In this document: positions 7,638-15,816 of the stretch, piece by piece
Layout: each line of letters starts with the position of its first letter
Numbering within the stretch: position 1 is the first letter of the stretch
NCBI GenBank assembly: GCA_934454635.1
Contig: CAKSFR010000001.1
Location: 1 to 64,000, forward strand
Reading direction: 5' to 3'
DNA from: an uncultured Ruminiclostridium sp.
GTDB taxonomy: Bacteria; Bacillota; Clostridia; Oscillospirales; Ruminococcaceae
DNA: 64,000 bases
Position numbers and translations under genes: made by a program
Notes under the pieces: generated by a model
Seen by the model: the letters and a program-made list of their open reading frames with translations, nothing else
The model's database searches: none
Told to the model about the DNA's origin: nothing

Positions 7638-9980
7638 ATGGACACTATTCAGAATATTGTATATTTTAGCGCTCCCGGAAATATTGAAAAGTGGGAGGAA
7701 AGCTGCCTGCCGATAGGAAACGGATATATGGGCGCGAGCTTCTTTGGCGGTATTTCTCATGAGCGTGTTGTTCTTAATGAAAAAACATTATGGATAGGCG
7801 GTCCGTCGCCGCTTCGTCCCGATTATTACGGTGGAAACAGAAAAAATGTCTATCCCACCGTAAAAAAAATCCAACAGCTCCTGCACGATGGGAAATATGA
7901 CGAGGCACAGGCTCTTTTGCCCGAGCTTACCTGCGAGGGCACGGGCTGGGGCTATGGTTCGTATCAGCTTTTGTGCGACATGGCGCTTGATTTTACGGGG
8001 ATTGACGAGTCGGATATTTCCGATTACCGCCGCAGCCTTGATATGGACAGGTCGCTGTATAGCTGTAAATTCACTGCAAACGGTGTAAGGCATACGCGTG
8101 AAGCGTTCGCCTCTTACCCCGACAGGGTGATATGCATACGCTTGCGCTGCGACAAGAGCGGAGCGCTTAATTTCCGACTTTCGCTTGATAAACGGCAGGA
8201 TGGCTCGGAAGTCAGAATTTCCGCAAACCGCGTGGATTATTTCGGCGCGCTTTCGGACAACGCGCTGCGTTATCACGGCACGTTTTTTATAAAAAACAAG
8301 GGTGGCAGCATAAGCGCAGATAAAGATTCTTTGGTCGTTTCCGAAGCTGACGAGGCGGTGATTTATTTTTGCGCCGCTACGGACTATTCCGACGAATATC
8401 CGAGTTACCGCAGCGGAATTGACCCGAAAGATATTGCGGAAAAAATTCTTTCCGACTGTATTGCTTCTGACTCTGACGCACTTTATAAAAAACATTATGA
8501 GGACTATTCCAAGCTTTTCGGACGTGTTCGGATTAATCTGAACGGCGTGGCGGGCGAACCGCTTCCGACAGATGAACTTATCGAAAAATACCGCAGCGGC
8601 TGTTCAAAAGAAGCTTCTTCGCAGCTTGAAGCTTTGTATTTTCAGTTTGGAAGATATATGCTGATTTCATCTTCGCGCGTAGGTTCGCTTCCCGCAAATT
8701 TACAGGGCGTGTGGAATGAGAGCAATTGTCCCGCATGGTGCTGCGATTATCACATAAATGTAAATCTTCAGATGAACTACTGGGGCGCGTATAACACCAA
8801 TCTTGCCGAAACGGCAAAGCCGCTCATTCGCTATCTGGATAAAATGCGCGAGCCGGGAAGAATAACCGCAAAAGAGTATTACGGTATTGAAAGCACTCCG
8901 GAACATCCCGAAAACGGTTGGATCGCGCATACGCAGGCGAATGTTTTCGGTTGGACGGCGCCCGGCTGGGATTTTTACTGGGGCTGGTCAACGGCGGCCG
9001 TTGCGTGGCTTATGCAGAACCTTTGGGAGTACTATGAATTTACCGAGGATAAAGAAATTCTGCGCAGCGAGATCTATCCGATAATGCGTGAGAGTGCGGA
9101 ATTTTACAGCAAGTGGCTGATTTACGACAATAAGCAGGACAGACTTGTTTCTTCACCGACATATTCTCCCGAGCACGGTCCCGTTTCAATCGGAAATACT
9201 TACGAACAGAGCCTTATAGAGCAGTTTTATACGGATTTTATCAAAGCTTCCGAAATACTCGGCTGCGACGGTGAGCTTCGTGAGAAAATACGTTCGCAGC
9301 GGGAAAAGCTGAAGCCGTTCCGTGTGGGAAAATGGGGTCAGCTTATGGAGTGGTTTGAGGAGGACGATCCCGAATTTGATACGGAAAAGGTTCAGAAAAA
9401 TCACCGTCACATTTCGCACTTGCTTGCGCTTTATCCCGGAAAGGCTATAAACAAGTCAACACCCGAACTTATGCGCGCCGCCATTGTTACAATGAACGAC
9501 CGCGGCGATGAATCTACGGGCTGGGCGAGGGCGTATAAGCTTAATCTATGGGCGAGAACGGGCAAGGGAAATCGCGCCTATAAGATACTCAGAGGGCTTC
9601 TCAGCGGCTGCACTTTCCCGAATTTGTTTGATTTTCACCCGCCGTTCCAGCTTGACGGAAATTTCGGCGGAAGCGCAGGGATAGCCGAACTGCTTTTGCA
9701 GAGCCATGAGGGATATATCGAGCCTCTGGCGGCGCTGCCGGATGAATGGGAAAGCGGTTCGTTCAGCGGACTTTGCGCCCGCGGCGGGTTTGAACTTGAT
9801 GTGCAGTGGGCAGAACGACGCATTACAGATATCACGATAAGGGCGCATAAGAACGGAGTGTGCCGTCTGAAGCTCAAAGCCGCTTATTCGTCGGCGGATA
9901 TACCGTCGGAAGCGTTCACGGACGGCGGTATTCTGACGTTTAATGCAGCAGAGGGCGGTGTTTACAGACTTGAATTTTGA
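7638..9980 (+). CDS. GH95 alpha-L-fucosidase (possibly alpha-L-galactosidase), cytoplasmic
   Basis: 780 residues with the full GH95 architecture: an N-terminal beta domain (ESCLPIGNGYMGASFFGG, NEKTLWIGGP near residues 20-60), an (alpha/alpha)6 barrel and a C-terminal beta domain. Barrel motifs are SLPANLQGVWN, HINVNLQMNYW (H372, N374, N376), SPEHG (E512) and DGNFGG (D673). By order and spacing these correspond to the paired asparagines, the general acid Glu and the Asp described for the inverting family enzyme AfcA; this mapping is my inference. Activity expected is removal of terminal alpha-1,2-L-fucose from beta-galactosides. No signal peptide is visible, so it acts on imported oligosaccharides. 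Its 3' end overlaps the start region of the next gene. Confidence 0.9.
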   Translation: MDTIQNIVYFSAPGNIEKWEESCLPIGNGYMGASFFGGISHERVVLNEKTLWIGGPSPLRPDYYGGNRKNVYPTVKKIQQLLHDGKYDEAQALLPELTCEGTGWGYGSYQLLCDMALDFTGIDESDISDYRRSLDMDRSLYSCKFTANGVRHTREAFASYPDRVICIRLRCDKSGALNFRLSLDKRQDGSEVRISANRVDYFGALSDNALRYHGTFFIKNKGGSISADKDSLVVSEADEAVIYFCAATDYSDEYPSYRSGIDPKDIAEKILSDCIASDSDALYKKHYEDYSKLFGRVRINLNGVAGEPLPTDELIEKYRSGCSKEASSQLEALYFQFGRYMLISSSRVGSLPANLQGVWNESNCPAWCCDYHINVNLQMNYWGAYNTNLAETAKPLIRYLDKMREPGRITAKEYYGIESTPEHPENGWIAHTQANVFGWTAPGWDFYWGWSTAAVAWLMQNLWEYYEFTEDKEILRSEIYPIMRESAEFYSKWLIYDNKQDRLVSSPTYSPEHGPVSIGNTYEQSLIEQFYTDFIKASEILGCDGELREKIRSQREKLKPFRVGKWGQLMEWFEEDDPEFDTEKVQKNHRHISHLLALYPGKAINKSTPELMRAAIVTMNDRGDESTGWARAYKLNLWARTGKGNRAYKILRGLLSGCTFPNLFDFHPPFQLDGNFGGSAGIAELLLQSHEGYIEPLAALPDEWESGSFSGLCARGGFELDVQWAERRITDITIRAHKNGVCRLKLKAAYSSADIPSEAFTDGGILTFNAAEGGVYRLEF

Positions 9981-10542
9981 TTTTGAAGCCAAAGAAGAAA
10001 AGGTTTGTTCGTTTACGGGGTATCGCCCGAGCAAGCTGCCTTTTCTCGGCGATAAAAACAGCGAGAAATATCAATCGCTGAGGGAATTGCTCAAGGCTGA
10101 AATAATCGGACTTGCTCAAAAGAACATAACGTTTTTTCAGACGGGAATGGCGCGCGGAATTGACCTTCTTTGCGGGGAGCTTGTGCTTGAAATTCGCAAG
10201 GAGTTCGATGTTCACCTTTTTTGCGCGATTCCGTGCAAAAATCAATGCTGCGGCTGGAGCGGCGCGGACGTTGAAGCTTATAACAGGCTGCTTTCCGCCG
10301 CGTCGGGAGTGACGTACATTACTTCCGATAATTACAGCAACGGCTGCATGATGAAGCGCAATCGTTTCCTTGTGGATACCTCGCAGTATGTTTTAGCTGT
10401 CTATGACGGGCAGCGCGGCGGAACGATGTCCACTATAAATTACGCCAAAAAGAAAAAACGCACGATAATTATTATAAATCCAACAGATTTTACAAGGGTC
10501 GAATTGCTTCACGGCAATGAGAAAGGAGTGCTTTATGTCTAA
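9943..10542 (+). CDS. DUF1273 / YpsA-like SLOG domain protein
   Basis: Up to 199 residues. Family motifs are SFTGYRPSKLPF, QTGMARGIDLLCGE (the SLOG nucleotide/ligand-binding loop), GCMMKRNRFLVD and AVYDGQRGGTMSTINYAKK. The SLOG fold is Rossmann-like, and the family is proposed to bind nucleotide-type ligands; B. subtilis YpsA influences cell division, but the biochemical role is not established. The start is uncertain: ATG 9943 lies 38 bp inside the GH95 gene without a clear ribosome site, and GTG or TTG codons nearby are possible because the conserved domain begins about residue 20. It ends overlapping the GH2 gene by 8 bp, so it is embedded in a sugar-degradation operon. Confidence 0.85.
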   Translation: MQQRAVFTDLNFDFEAKEEKVCSFTGYRPSKLPFLGDKNSEKYQSLRELLKAEIIGLAQKNITFFQTGMARGIDLLCGELVLEIRKEFDVHLFCAIPCKNQCCGWSGADVEAYNRLLSAASGVTYITSDNYSNGCMMKRNRFLVDTSQYVLAVYDGQRGGTMSTINYAKKKKRTIIIINPTDFTRVELLHGNEKGVLYV

Positions 10543-13500
10543 AAAGCTGTTTAACGACAACTGGCAGTTTGCGCTGAAGCCTATCGGAACGGAGCTTTCC
10601 GCAATGGAAGCGGAAACCGATTGGCATGATGTGGAGATTCCGCACGACTGGCTTATCGGCGATACGGGACACCTCTACGACACCGGCGAGGGCTGGTACA
10701 AAAAAAGATTTTTTATCGGAAGCATTGGCGAAAACGACGCATATATTCTCGGTTTTGACGGCGTTTACATGAACAGCACCGTTTATGTGAACGGGGAAGA
10801 AGCGGGAACGTGGAAATACGGCTATTCTTCGTTCAGTTTTGATATTACAAAGCTGCTGAAAAGCGGCGAGAATACGGTCTATGTGCGTGTAATGCACGAA
10901 GCGCCGAATACGCGCTGGTATTCGGGCGCAGGCATATACCGAAATGTGTGGCTTCGCAAGACCAGCCGTGTTCATATTCTCGAAAACGGCGTATATATTT
11001 CGTCGGTCAAGAAAGATGAAAACAGTTGGCTTATGACGATCGAAACTCAGACGACCTGCGGCGGCTGCGAGCTGCGGCACACCGTTCTGAATAAAAGGGG
11101 CGCAGTTGCAGCGAAAATTTCGGGAAAGATAGATGGAGCGTTCAGCAAAATGCAGCTTTGTGCCGAAAATCCGACAGTGTGGGATATTGACGCGCCGTAT
11201 TGCTATACGCTGAAGTCCGAATTGCTCATAGATGGAGTTGTTCTCGACGAGGTTACAAATACTTTCGGTTTCAGAACAGCGGAATTTAACCCCGAAAAAG
11301 GCTTCATATTTAACGGCAGACACATGAAAATGCACGGCGTTTGTATGCATCACGATTTAGGCGCGCTCGGCGCTGCGATGAATATTCATGCGCTTCGCCG
11401 TCAGCTTGAGATCTTGAAAAGCTACGGTGTGAATGCGATACGCACGTCTCACAATATGCCTGCCCGCGAGCTTGTTGAGCTTTGCAATGAAATGGGATTT
11501 CTCGTTGACAGCGAGGGATTTGATATGTGGGAAATGCCCAAAAACAAAAACGACTACGCAAGATTTTTCCCTGAGTGGTATGAAACGGACGTTAAATCGT
11601 GGGTCGAGCGCGACAGAAACGCTCCGTGCGTGATCATGTGGAGCATAGGCAATGAGATTGCCGACACTCATCACAGCCTGCGCGGGCTTGAGGTCGCAAA
11701 AATGCTTTGCGAAGCGGTAAGAAAATACGACCCGTACGGAAATGCGAAATGCACGATAGGTTCAAATTATATGCGCTGGGAAAATGCGCAAAAGGTTGCG
11801 GATTATCTGAAGCTTGCGGGTTATAATTACACTGAAGATATTTACGATGAACACCACGCTGCGCACCCCGACTGGTTCATTTACGGAAGCGAGACCGCTT
11901 CGACAGTGCGTTCGCGCGGGATATATCACGCTCCCGCAGATGTTCCGCTGCTTGTCCATGAGGATATGCAGTGCTCGGACTACGGAAACAGCGTTGTCGG
12001 TTGGGGAAAATCGCATGAAAAGGCGTGGATAGACGACCGCGACCGCGATTACTGCGGAGGTCAGTTTATCTGGACGGGATTTGACTATATCGGCGAGCCT
12101 ACGCCTTACAGCACGAAAAATTCATACTTCGGAATAGTTGATACGGCGGGATTTCCGAAGGATTCCTATTATCTTTATAAAGCCGTGTGGACTGACGGCG
12201 AAAAAGCTCCGTTTGTTCATATCCTGCCGTATTGGGACTTCAACAGCGGCGAGGAAATTGACGTATTCACATATTCAAACGTTGAAGATGTCGAGCTTTT
12301 CTTTAACGAAGAATCTCTCGGAAAACAGCATATCGACTTAAAGCGCGGAAATGTTCTGCACGGTGCATGGAAAGTTCCGTTTAATGTCGGTTCGCTCACC
12401 GCTAAGGTGTTTTATCCTGACGGAACTGTTGCTGCGGAAGAAACGATACATTCTTTCGGAGAGCCTGTTGCCGTTGAAGCGAAAGCTGATAAGACAGCGT
12501 TTGCTGCGGACGGCAGAGATCTTATTTTTATCGAAATAACGGTTAAGGACGCGAACGATATTGCAGTTGAAAATGCGAGAAACCGCGTAAAGGTAACAGT
12601 CGGCGGTCCTGCAAGACTTGTCGGGCTTGATAACGGCGACAGTACCGATTACGATAGCTACAAGGGCGATAATCGCCGTCTGTTCGGCGGAAAGCTGCTT
12701 GCAGTAATCCAGTCAACACTTTATTCGGGGGCTGTTACGGTAACAATTGAGAGCGAGGGACTGACGGAGAAGCTGCTGGTGCTTGAAGCGACGGAATGTG
12801 AAGCACCCGAGGGAATTTCTGTTGTGAATAATTACTATCCGTTCACAGCTTCGGAATATCATCAGGAAATTCCGATTCGCAAAATTGAGCTTAACGCAGA
12901 CAGAAATGTTCTCGACAAAGAAAATCCGACAGCGCGCGTTGCCGCCGTAATAAAGCCTGAAAATGCTGATTACAGTGATATTTCGTGGAAGTGTGTGCTC
13001 GATACGGGCGTCGAAATCGGGCTTTCCGATATTCAGCCGACAAAGCACGGCGCGCTTGTAACCGCAAAAGGCGACGGCAAGTATCGTCTGCGCGCGGAGA
13101 GTAAAAACGGCGGGGATATTCCGCAGATAATTTCCGAGCTTGTATTTGAAAACAGCGGCTTCGGCAGCGCGCTTGTCAATCCGTACAATTTTATTTCCGC
13201 AAGCCTTTACAGCTTCAGCAACGAACCGCTCAATGTTGTTGCACGCGGAGCGATAAGCGGCATTCATCACCGCACGGTCATAGGCTTTGACAATCTTGAT
13301 TTCGGCAGCTTCGGAAGCAACCGTATCACGCTTCACTGCGGGTACTGCGACGATAACAGTCCCACTGCTTCGATAGAAGTCTGGGACGGCGATCCCGATA
13401 ACGGCGGCAGCCATATAACCACGCTTGATTTTAAGCACAATAACGAGTGGGACGGCTTTAAGCCTCAGGAATTTGAGCTTCCCGAGAGAATAAGCGGAAT

Positions 13501-13930
13501 ACGCTCGCTTGCATTCGTTGTTTCACAGTCGGTTATTGTCGGTGGATTTGAGTTTAAACCGCTTAAAAAGGCGTTTGAACAGCTTGCTCCGACAGAACAC
13601 GACGCACTTTACGGCGACGAGTATCATGTCGAGGGAAAAGAGATAGCAGGAATAGGAAACAATGTTCTCATCTATTTCAACGGCATGGATTTTGGCGAGG
13701 GAACGGATAAGATTACGGTGTGCGGACGTACGCCGAACGACGTAAATACTATCCAGCTTCGTTATAACGACGATAACGGCGTTCAGCAGACGCAGCTTCT
13801 GCCTTTCCCGAAATCGGAAGAGTATACGGAGGTCGCATTCCCGCTTGAGAAAATCAGCGGAATGCGTGATATAAGCTTTGTATTCCTGCCCGGAAGCCGC
13901 TTCGATTTCAAGTGGTTCAGATTTGAATAA
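10535..13930 (+). CDS. GH2 beta-galactosidase with tandem CBM6-like C-terminal domains
   Basis: 1131 residues. Domains in order: sugar-binding beta domain (about 5-145), Ig-like domain (about 150-250), TIM barrel (about 258-560), DUF4982-type beta domain (about 570-635), an Ig-like GH2 C-terminal domain (about 640-735), a Big-like domain, and two CBM6-like beta-sandwich modules (about 900-1020 and 1025-1131, each with a phrase of the type ISGMR/ISGIR followed by SFVF/AFVV). The catalytic acid/base is E374 in IGNEI and the probable nucleophile is E453 in GSETAS; FIWTGFDYIGEP is conserved. No signal peptide is seen. The start at 10535 follows AAAGGAG; an upstream in-frame Met at 10517 lacks one. 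It overlaps the SLOG gene by 8 bp. Confidence 0.9.
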   Translation: MSKKLFNDNWQFALKPIGTELSAMEAETDWHDVEIPHDWLIGDTGHLYDTGEGWYKKRFFIGSIGENDAYILGFDGVYMNSTVYVNGEEAGTWKYGYSSFSFDITKLLKSGENTVYVRVMHEAPNTRWYSGAGIYRNVWLRKTSRVHILENGVYISSVKKDENSWLMTIETQTTCGGCELRHTVLNKRGAVAAKISGKIDGAFSKMQLCAENPTVWDIDAPYCYTLKSELLIDGVVLDEVTNTFGFRTAEFNPEKGFIFNGRHMKMHGVCMHHDLGALGAAMNIHALRRQLEILKSYGVNAIRTSHNMPARELVELCNEMGFLVDSEGFDMWEMPKNKNDYARFFPEWYETDVKSWVERDRNAPCVIMWSIGNEIADTHHSLRGLEVAKMLCEAVRKYDPYGNAKCTIGSNYMRWENAQKVADYLKLAGYNYTEDIYDEHHAAHPDWFIYGSETASTVRSRGIYHAPADVPLLVHEDMQCSDYGNSVVGWGKSHEKAWIDDRDRDYCGGQFIWTGFDYIGEPTPYSTKNSYFGIVDTAGFPKDSYYLYKAVWTDGEKAPFVHILPYWDFNSGEEIDVFTYSNVEDVELFFNEESLGKQHIDLKRGNVLHGAWKVPFNVGSLTAKVFYPDGTVAAEETIHSFGEPVAVEAKADKTAFAADGRDLIFIEITVKDANDIAVENARNRVKVTVGGPARLVGLDNGDSTDYDSYKGDNRRLFGGKLLAVIQSTLYSGAVTVTIESEGLTEKLLVLEATECEAPEGISVVNNYYPFTASEYHQEIPIRKIELNADRNVLDKENPTARVAAVIKPENADYSDISWKCVLDTGVEIGLSDIQPTKHGALVTAKGDGKYRLRAESKNGGDIPQIISELVFENSGFGSALVNPYNFISASLYSFSNEPLNVVARGAISGIHHRTVIGFDNLDFGSFGSNRITLHCGYCDDNSPTASIEVWDGDPDNGGSHITTLDFKHNNEWDGFKPQEFELPERISGIRSLAFVVSQSVIVGGFEFKPLKKAFEQLAPTEHDALYGDEYHVEGKEIAGIGNNVLIYFNGMDFGEGTDKITVCGRTPNDVNTIQLRYNDDNGVQQTQLLPFPKSEEYTEVAFPLEKISGMRDISFVFLPGSRFDFKWFRFE

Positions 13931-13936
13931 GTGTTA

Positions 13937-13975
13937 CCCCGCAGTTCAAAAATGGACTGCGGGGCAATTTTTTCA
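13937..13975 (+). terminator. Rho-independent terminator of the sugar cluster
   Basis: An 11-bp stem, CCCCGCAGTTC pairing with GGACTGCGGGG, is followed by CAATTTTTT just after the GH2 stop codon. Confidence 0.9.
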
Positions 13976-13982
13976 AAAAGTG

Positions 13983-14012
13983 TTGACAAAAATATGCCAA
14001 ATGTGGCATAAT
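13983..14012 (+). promoter_or_regulatory. Promoter with palindromic operator, probably for the CDF exporter
   Basis: -35 TTGACA (13983-13988) and -10 CATAAT (14007-14012) are 18 bp apart. A perfect palindrome, ATGCCA-AATG-TGGCAT (13994-14009), fills the spacer and enters the -10. No gene other than the CDF exporter at 14242 lies downstream on this strand. A metal-responsive repressor of the DtxR/MntR type is a plausible ligand (inference from the target gene). Confidence 0.55.
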
Positions 14013-14041
14013 GTAATAATGCGATAGCTTTTCTAGGATAT

Positions 14042-14072
14042 AAAAAATCGCCCATAGCAGAAGCTACGGGCG
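14042..14072 (-). terminator. Rho-independent terminator of tRNA-Leu
   Basis: On the minus strand CGCCCGTAGC and GCTATGGGCG pair around TTCT and are followed by ATTTTTT. A second short hairpin, GCCGGT-AAG-ACCGGC, lies at 14082-14096 directly after the encoded CCA and may guide 3' processing. Confidence 0.8.
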
Positions 14073-14096
14073 GAATTTGTTGCCGGTCTTACCGGC

Positions 14097-14181
14097 TGGT
14101 GCGGGCGACAGGACTTGAACCTGCACACCTTGCGGCATTGGAACCTAAATCCAACGTGTCTGCCAATTCCACCACGCCCGC
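14097..14181 (-). tRNA. tRNA-Leu (UAG anticodon), CCA encoded
   Basis: Reading the minus strand, the acceptor stem GCGGGCG (ending at 14181) pairs with CGCCCGC, followed by discriminator A and an encoded CCA (14097-14099). The anticodon stem TTGGA/TCCAA carries the loop TTTAGGT, so the anticodon is UAG, reading CUA and CUN leucine codons. A long variable arm (TGCCGCAAGGTGT) marks a class II tRNA, as expected for Leu. The T arm GCAGG-TTCAAGT-CCTGT is intact. Confidence 0.95.
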
Positions 14182-14191
14182 ATACAATGCT

Positions 14192-14220
14192 ATTATATCA
14201 CATTTTTATAAAAATGTCAA
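14192..14220 (-). promoter_or_regulatory. Promoter of tRNA-Leu
   Basis: On the minus strand, -35 TTGACA (14215-14220) and -10 TATAAT (14192-14197) are 17 bp apart, a full consensus promoter ending 10 bp before the tRNA. It fires away from the CDF gene, whose ribosome binding site lies just to the right. Confidence 0.85.
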
Positions 14221-14241
14221 ATATTTTCGGGAGGAAATTAT

Positions 14242-15408
14242 ATGATTGGAATTTTATCGAGAATTTTTATACGCGATTATCAAAATATATCAGACCCTGA
14301 AGTGCGCAGAAGTTATGGGGTACTCACGGGAGCGGTAGGCATAGCGCTCAATATCCTGCTTTTTATCGGGAAATTCTTTGCGGGACTAATTACCGCTTCG
14401 ATCGCGGTTACGGCGGACGCGTTCAATAATCTGTCTGACGCAGGCGCTTCAATAATCAGCATTGTCGGCTTTAAAATGGCGGGTATGCCTGCCGACCGCG
14501 AACATCCGTTCGGACACGGACGGATCGAATACGTCGCGGGACTTATCATGTCGGTCGTTATCCTTTTTATGGGATATGAACTCGGGCGGGATTCGGTCAT
14601 GAAAATAATCGAACCAGAAGAAATAACTTTCAGCTGGCTTTCTCTGGGAATACTTATAGCGTCCGTTCTTGTGAAGCTTTACATATGCCTGTACAACAGG
14701 AAAATAGGTCGGCTTATTAACTCGGCAACAATGAAAGCGGCGGCAATGGACAGCCTTTCGGACTGCATTTCAACGGGCGCGGTAATTATCGGACTTATCG
14801 TTTACGCGCTCACTTCCGTTAGCATAGACGGCTACGTTGGCGTTGTTGTGGCAATATTCATTCTTAAAACGGGACTTGACGCAGCGAAAGAGAGCCTTAC
14901 CCCGCTTATAGGAGAAAAGCCCGATCCGGAATATGTTGCCGACATACGCGACACGGTGCTCAGTCACGATGGAATTACGGGCGTACACGACCTGATAGTT
15001 CACAATTACGGAGTCGGTGCCAATATTATTTCTCTTCACGCCGAAGTTCCTGCGGATATGGGTTTCGTCAAGGCTCACGAGCTTATTGACATTGTGGAAA
15101 ACGAGCTGAAAACAAAATATGCAAGCTGCGCTACGATACACATGGATCCTGTCGAGGCGGAAACCGAGGATTCTCTGCGGTATCGCGGACTTATTCAAAA
15201 AATTCTTTCCGAAATAGGAAACGGAATCACGATGCACGACTTCCGCATGACAAACGGAAAGCTGAATCGCAACCTGATTTTTGATATAATAGTTCCGTTC
15301 GAGTCGAAAATCAGCGCGTCTGACGCGGTAAAGCAGATTTCACAGCGCGTTGAAGCTGAGGAAAAAGGGCTGAACGTCGTTATCAGCGTTGACAGACAAA
15401 TGTACTGA
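14242..15408 (+). CDS. Cation diffusion facilitator (CDF) metal exporter, Mn-type site suspected
   Basis: 388 residues with about six N-terminal membrane segments and a cytoplasmic C-terminal domain (VHDLIVHNYG, HAEVPADM, HMDP). TM2 carries FNNLSDAGAS and TM5 carries MDSLSDCIST; HPFGHGRIEY is the conserved loop. Aligned to E. coli YiiP, the transport site reads N-x3-D in TM2 and D-x3-D in TM5, which resembles Mn-exporting MntE proteins more than the H/D Zn type (inference from family knowledge). The C-terminal region is about 80 residues longer than YiiP. The start has GGAGG six bases upstream. A palindrome-containing promoter at 13983 is the only good promoter found. Confidence 0.9.
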   Translation: MIGILSRIFIRDYQNISDPEVRRSYGVLTGAVGIALNILLFIGKFFAGLITASIAVTADAFNNLSDAGASIISIVGFKMAGMPADREHPFGHGRIEYVAGLIMSVVILFMGYELGRDSVMKIIEPEEITFSWLSLGILIASVLVKLYICLYNRKIGRLINSATMKAAAMDSLSDCISTGAVIIGLIVYALTSVSIDGYVGVVVAIFILKTGLDAAKESLTPLIGEKPDPEYVADIRDTVLSHDGITGVHDLIVHNYGVGANIISLHAEVPADMGFVKAHELIDIVENELKTKYASCATIHMDPVEAETEDSLRYRGLIQKILSEIGNGITMHDFRMTNGKLNRNLIFDIIVPFESKISASDAVKQISQRVEAEEKGLNVVISVDRQMY

Positions 15409-15414
15409 AAAAAA

Positions 15415-15448
15415 CACCGCACAAGCGTATTTAAGGCTTTGTGCGGTG
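15415..15448 (+). terminator. Hairpin after the CDF gene
   Basis: CACCGCACAAGC pairs with GCTTTGTGCGGTG just after the stop codon, but no strong T-run follows. A second perfect hairpin, GCAATGC-CCAA-GCATTGC, lies at 15458-15475. Together they probably end or stabilise the CDF message. Confidence 0.6.
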
Positions 15449-15484
15449 CTGCTTTATGCAATGCCCAAGCATTGCGGAGCTTTT

Positions 15485-15587
15485 ATACTTAGCACCAATA
15501 AAAAACTATACAAAAAATCGAGTATAATCTTGCATATAGGGGTTATGCGAATTTTTTGTCTATAGTTTTATTGGTGATTAGTATTAG
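15485..15587. mobile_element. MITE-like palindromic element, copy 1
   Basis: A 103-bp element with no coding capacity. Its ends form imperfect terminal inverted repeats: the left end ATACTTAGCACCAATAAA matches the reverse complement of the right end, ATACTAATCACCAATAAA. Internal arms CTATA and CAAAAAAT are also mirrored, so a transcript could fold into one long hairpin. A second copy at 18519-18623 differs at about four positions plus a 2-bp indel. No transposase is in the window. The element ends 2 bp before a terminator hairpin. Confidence 0.7.
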
Positions 15588-15589
15588 AC

Positions 15590-15640
15590 GCCGAAGCTTC
15601 TGCCTGCGATATTTCGCGGGAATAAGCTTTGGCTTTTTAT
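15590..15640 (+). terminator. Terminator hairpin abutting MITE copy 1
   Basis: GCCGAAGCTT (15590-15599) pairs with AAGCTTTGGC (15624-15633), with an inner CCTGCGA/TCGCGGG stem, followed by TTTTTATT. It probably served the CDF transcript before the MITE inserted. The stretch 15641-15759 holds nothing I recognise. Confidence 0.65.
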
Positions 15641-15759
15641 TCGGGCGGCGCGCTCTGTGATCCGATATGCAGCCCATGCTTTCGAAAGCGTAGCCTTACA
15701 TTATATTCTTGTCCGGAGCGGTATATTCCTTTTAGCGGAAATTTTTCAATATATTTTCA

Positions 15760-15788
15760 TTGCTATTTCTGAAAAAGTGTGTTATAAT
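15760..15788 (+). promoter_or_regulatory. Promoter of the sugar-transferase operon
   Basis: -35 TTGCTA (15760-15765) and -10 TATAAT (15783-15788), spacing 17 bp, about 29 bp upstream of the start codon at 15817. Confidence 0.65.
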
Positions 15789-15816
15789 CGTAATTGTCCC
15801 GGAAAGGAGCGGCTAA

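Noticed and set aside
14010..14241. Ni/Co or Mn riboswitch before the CDF gene
   Set aside because: The folds there are the tRNA-Leu and its terminator on the other strand; no known riboswitch core was found.
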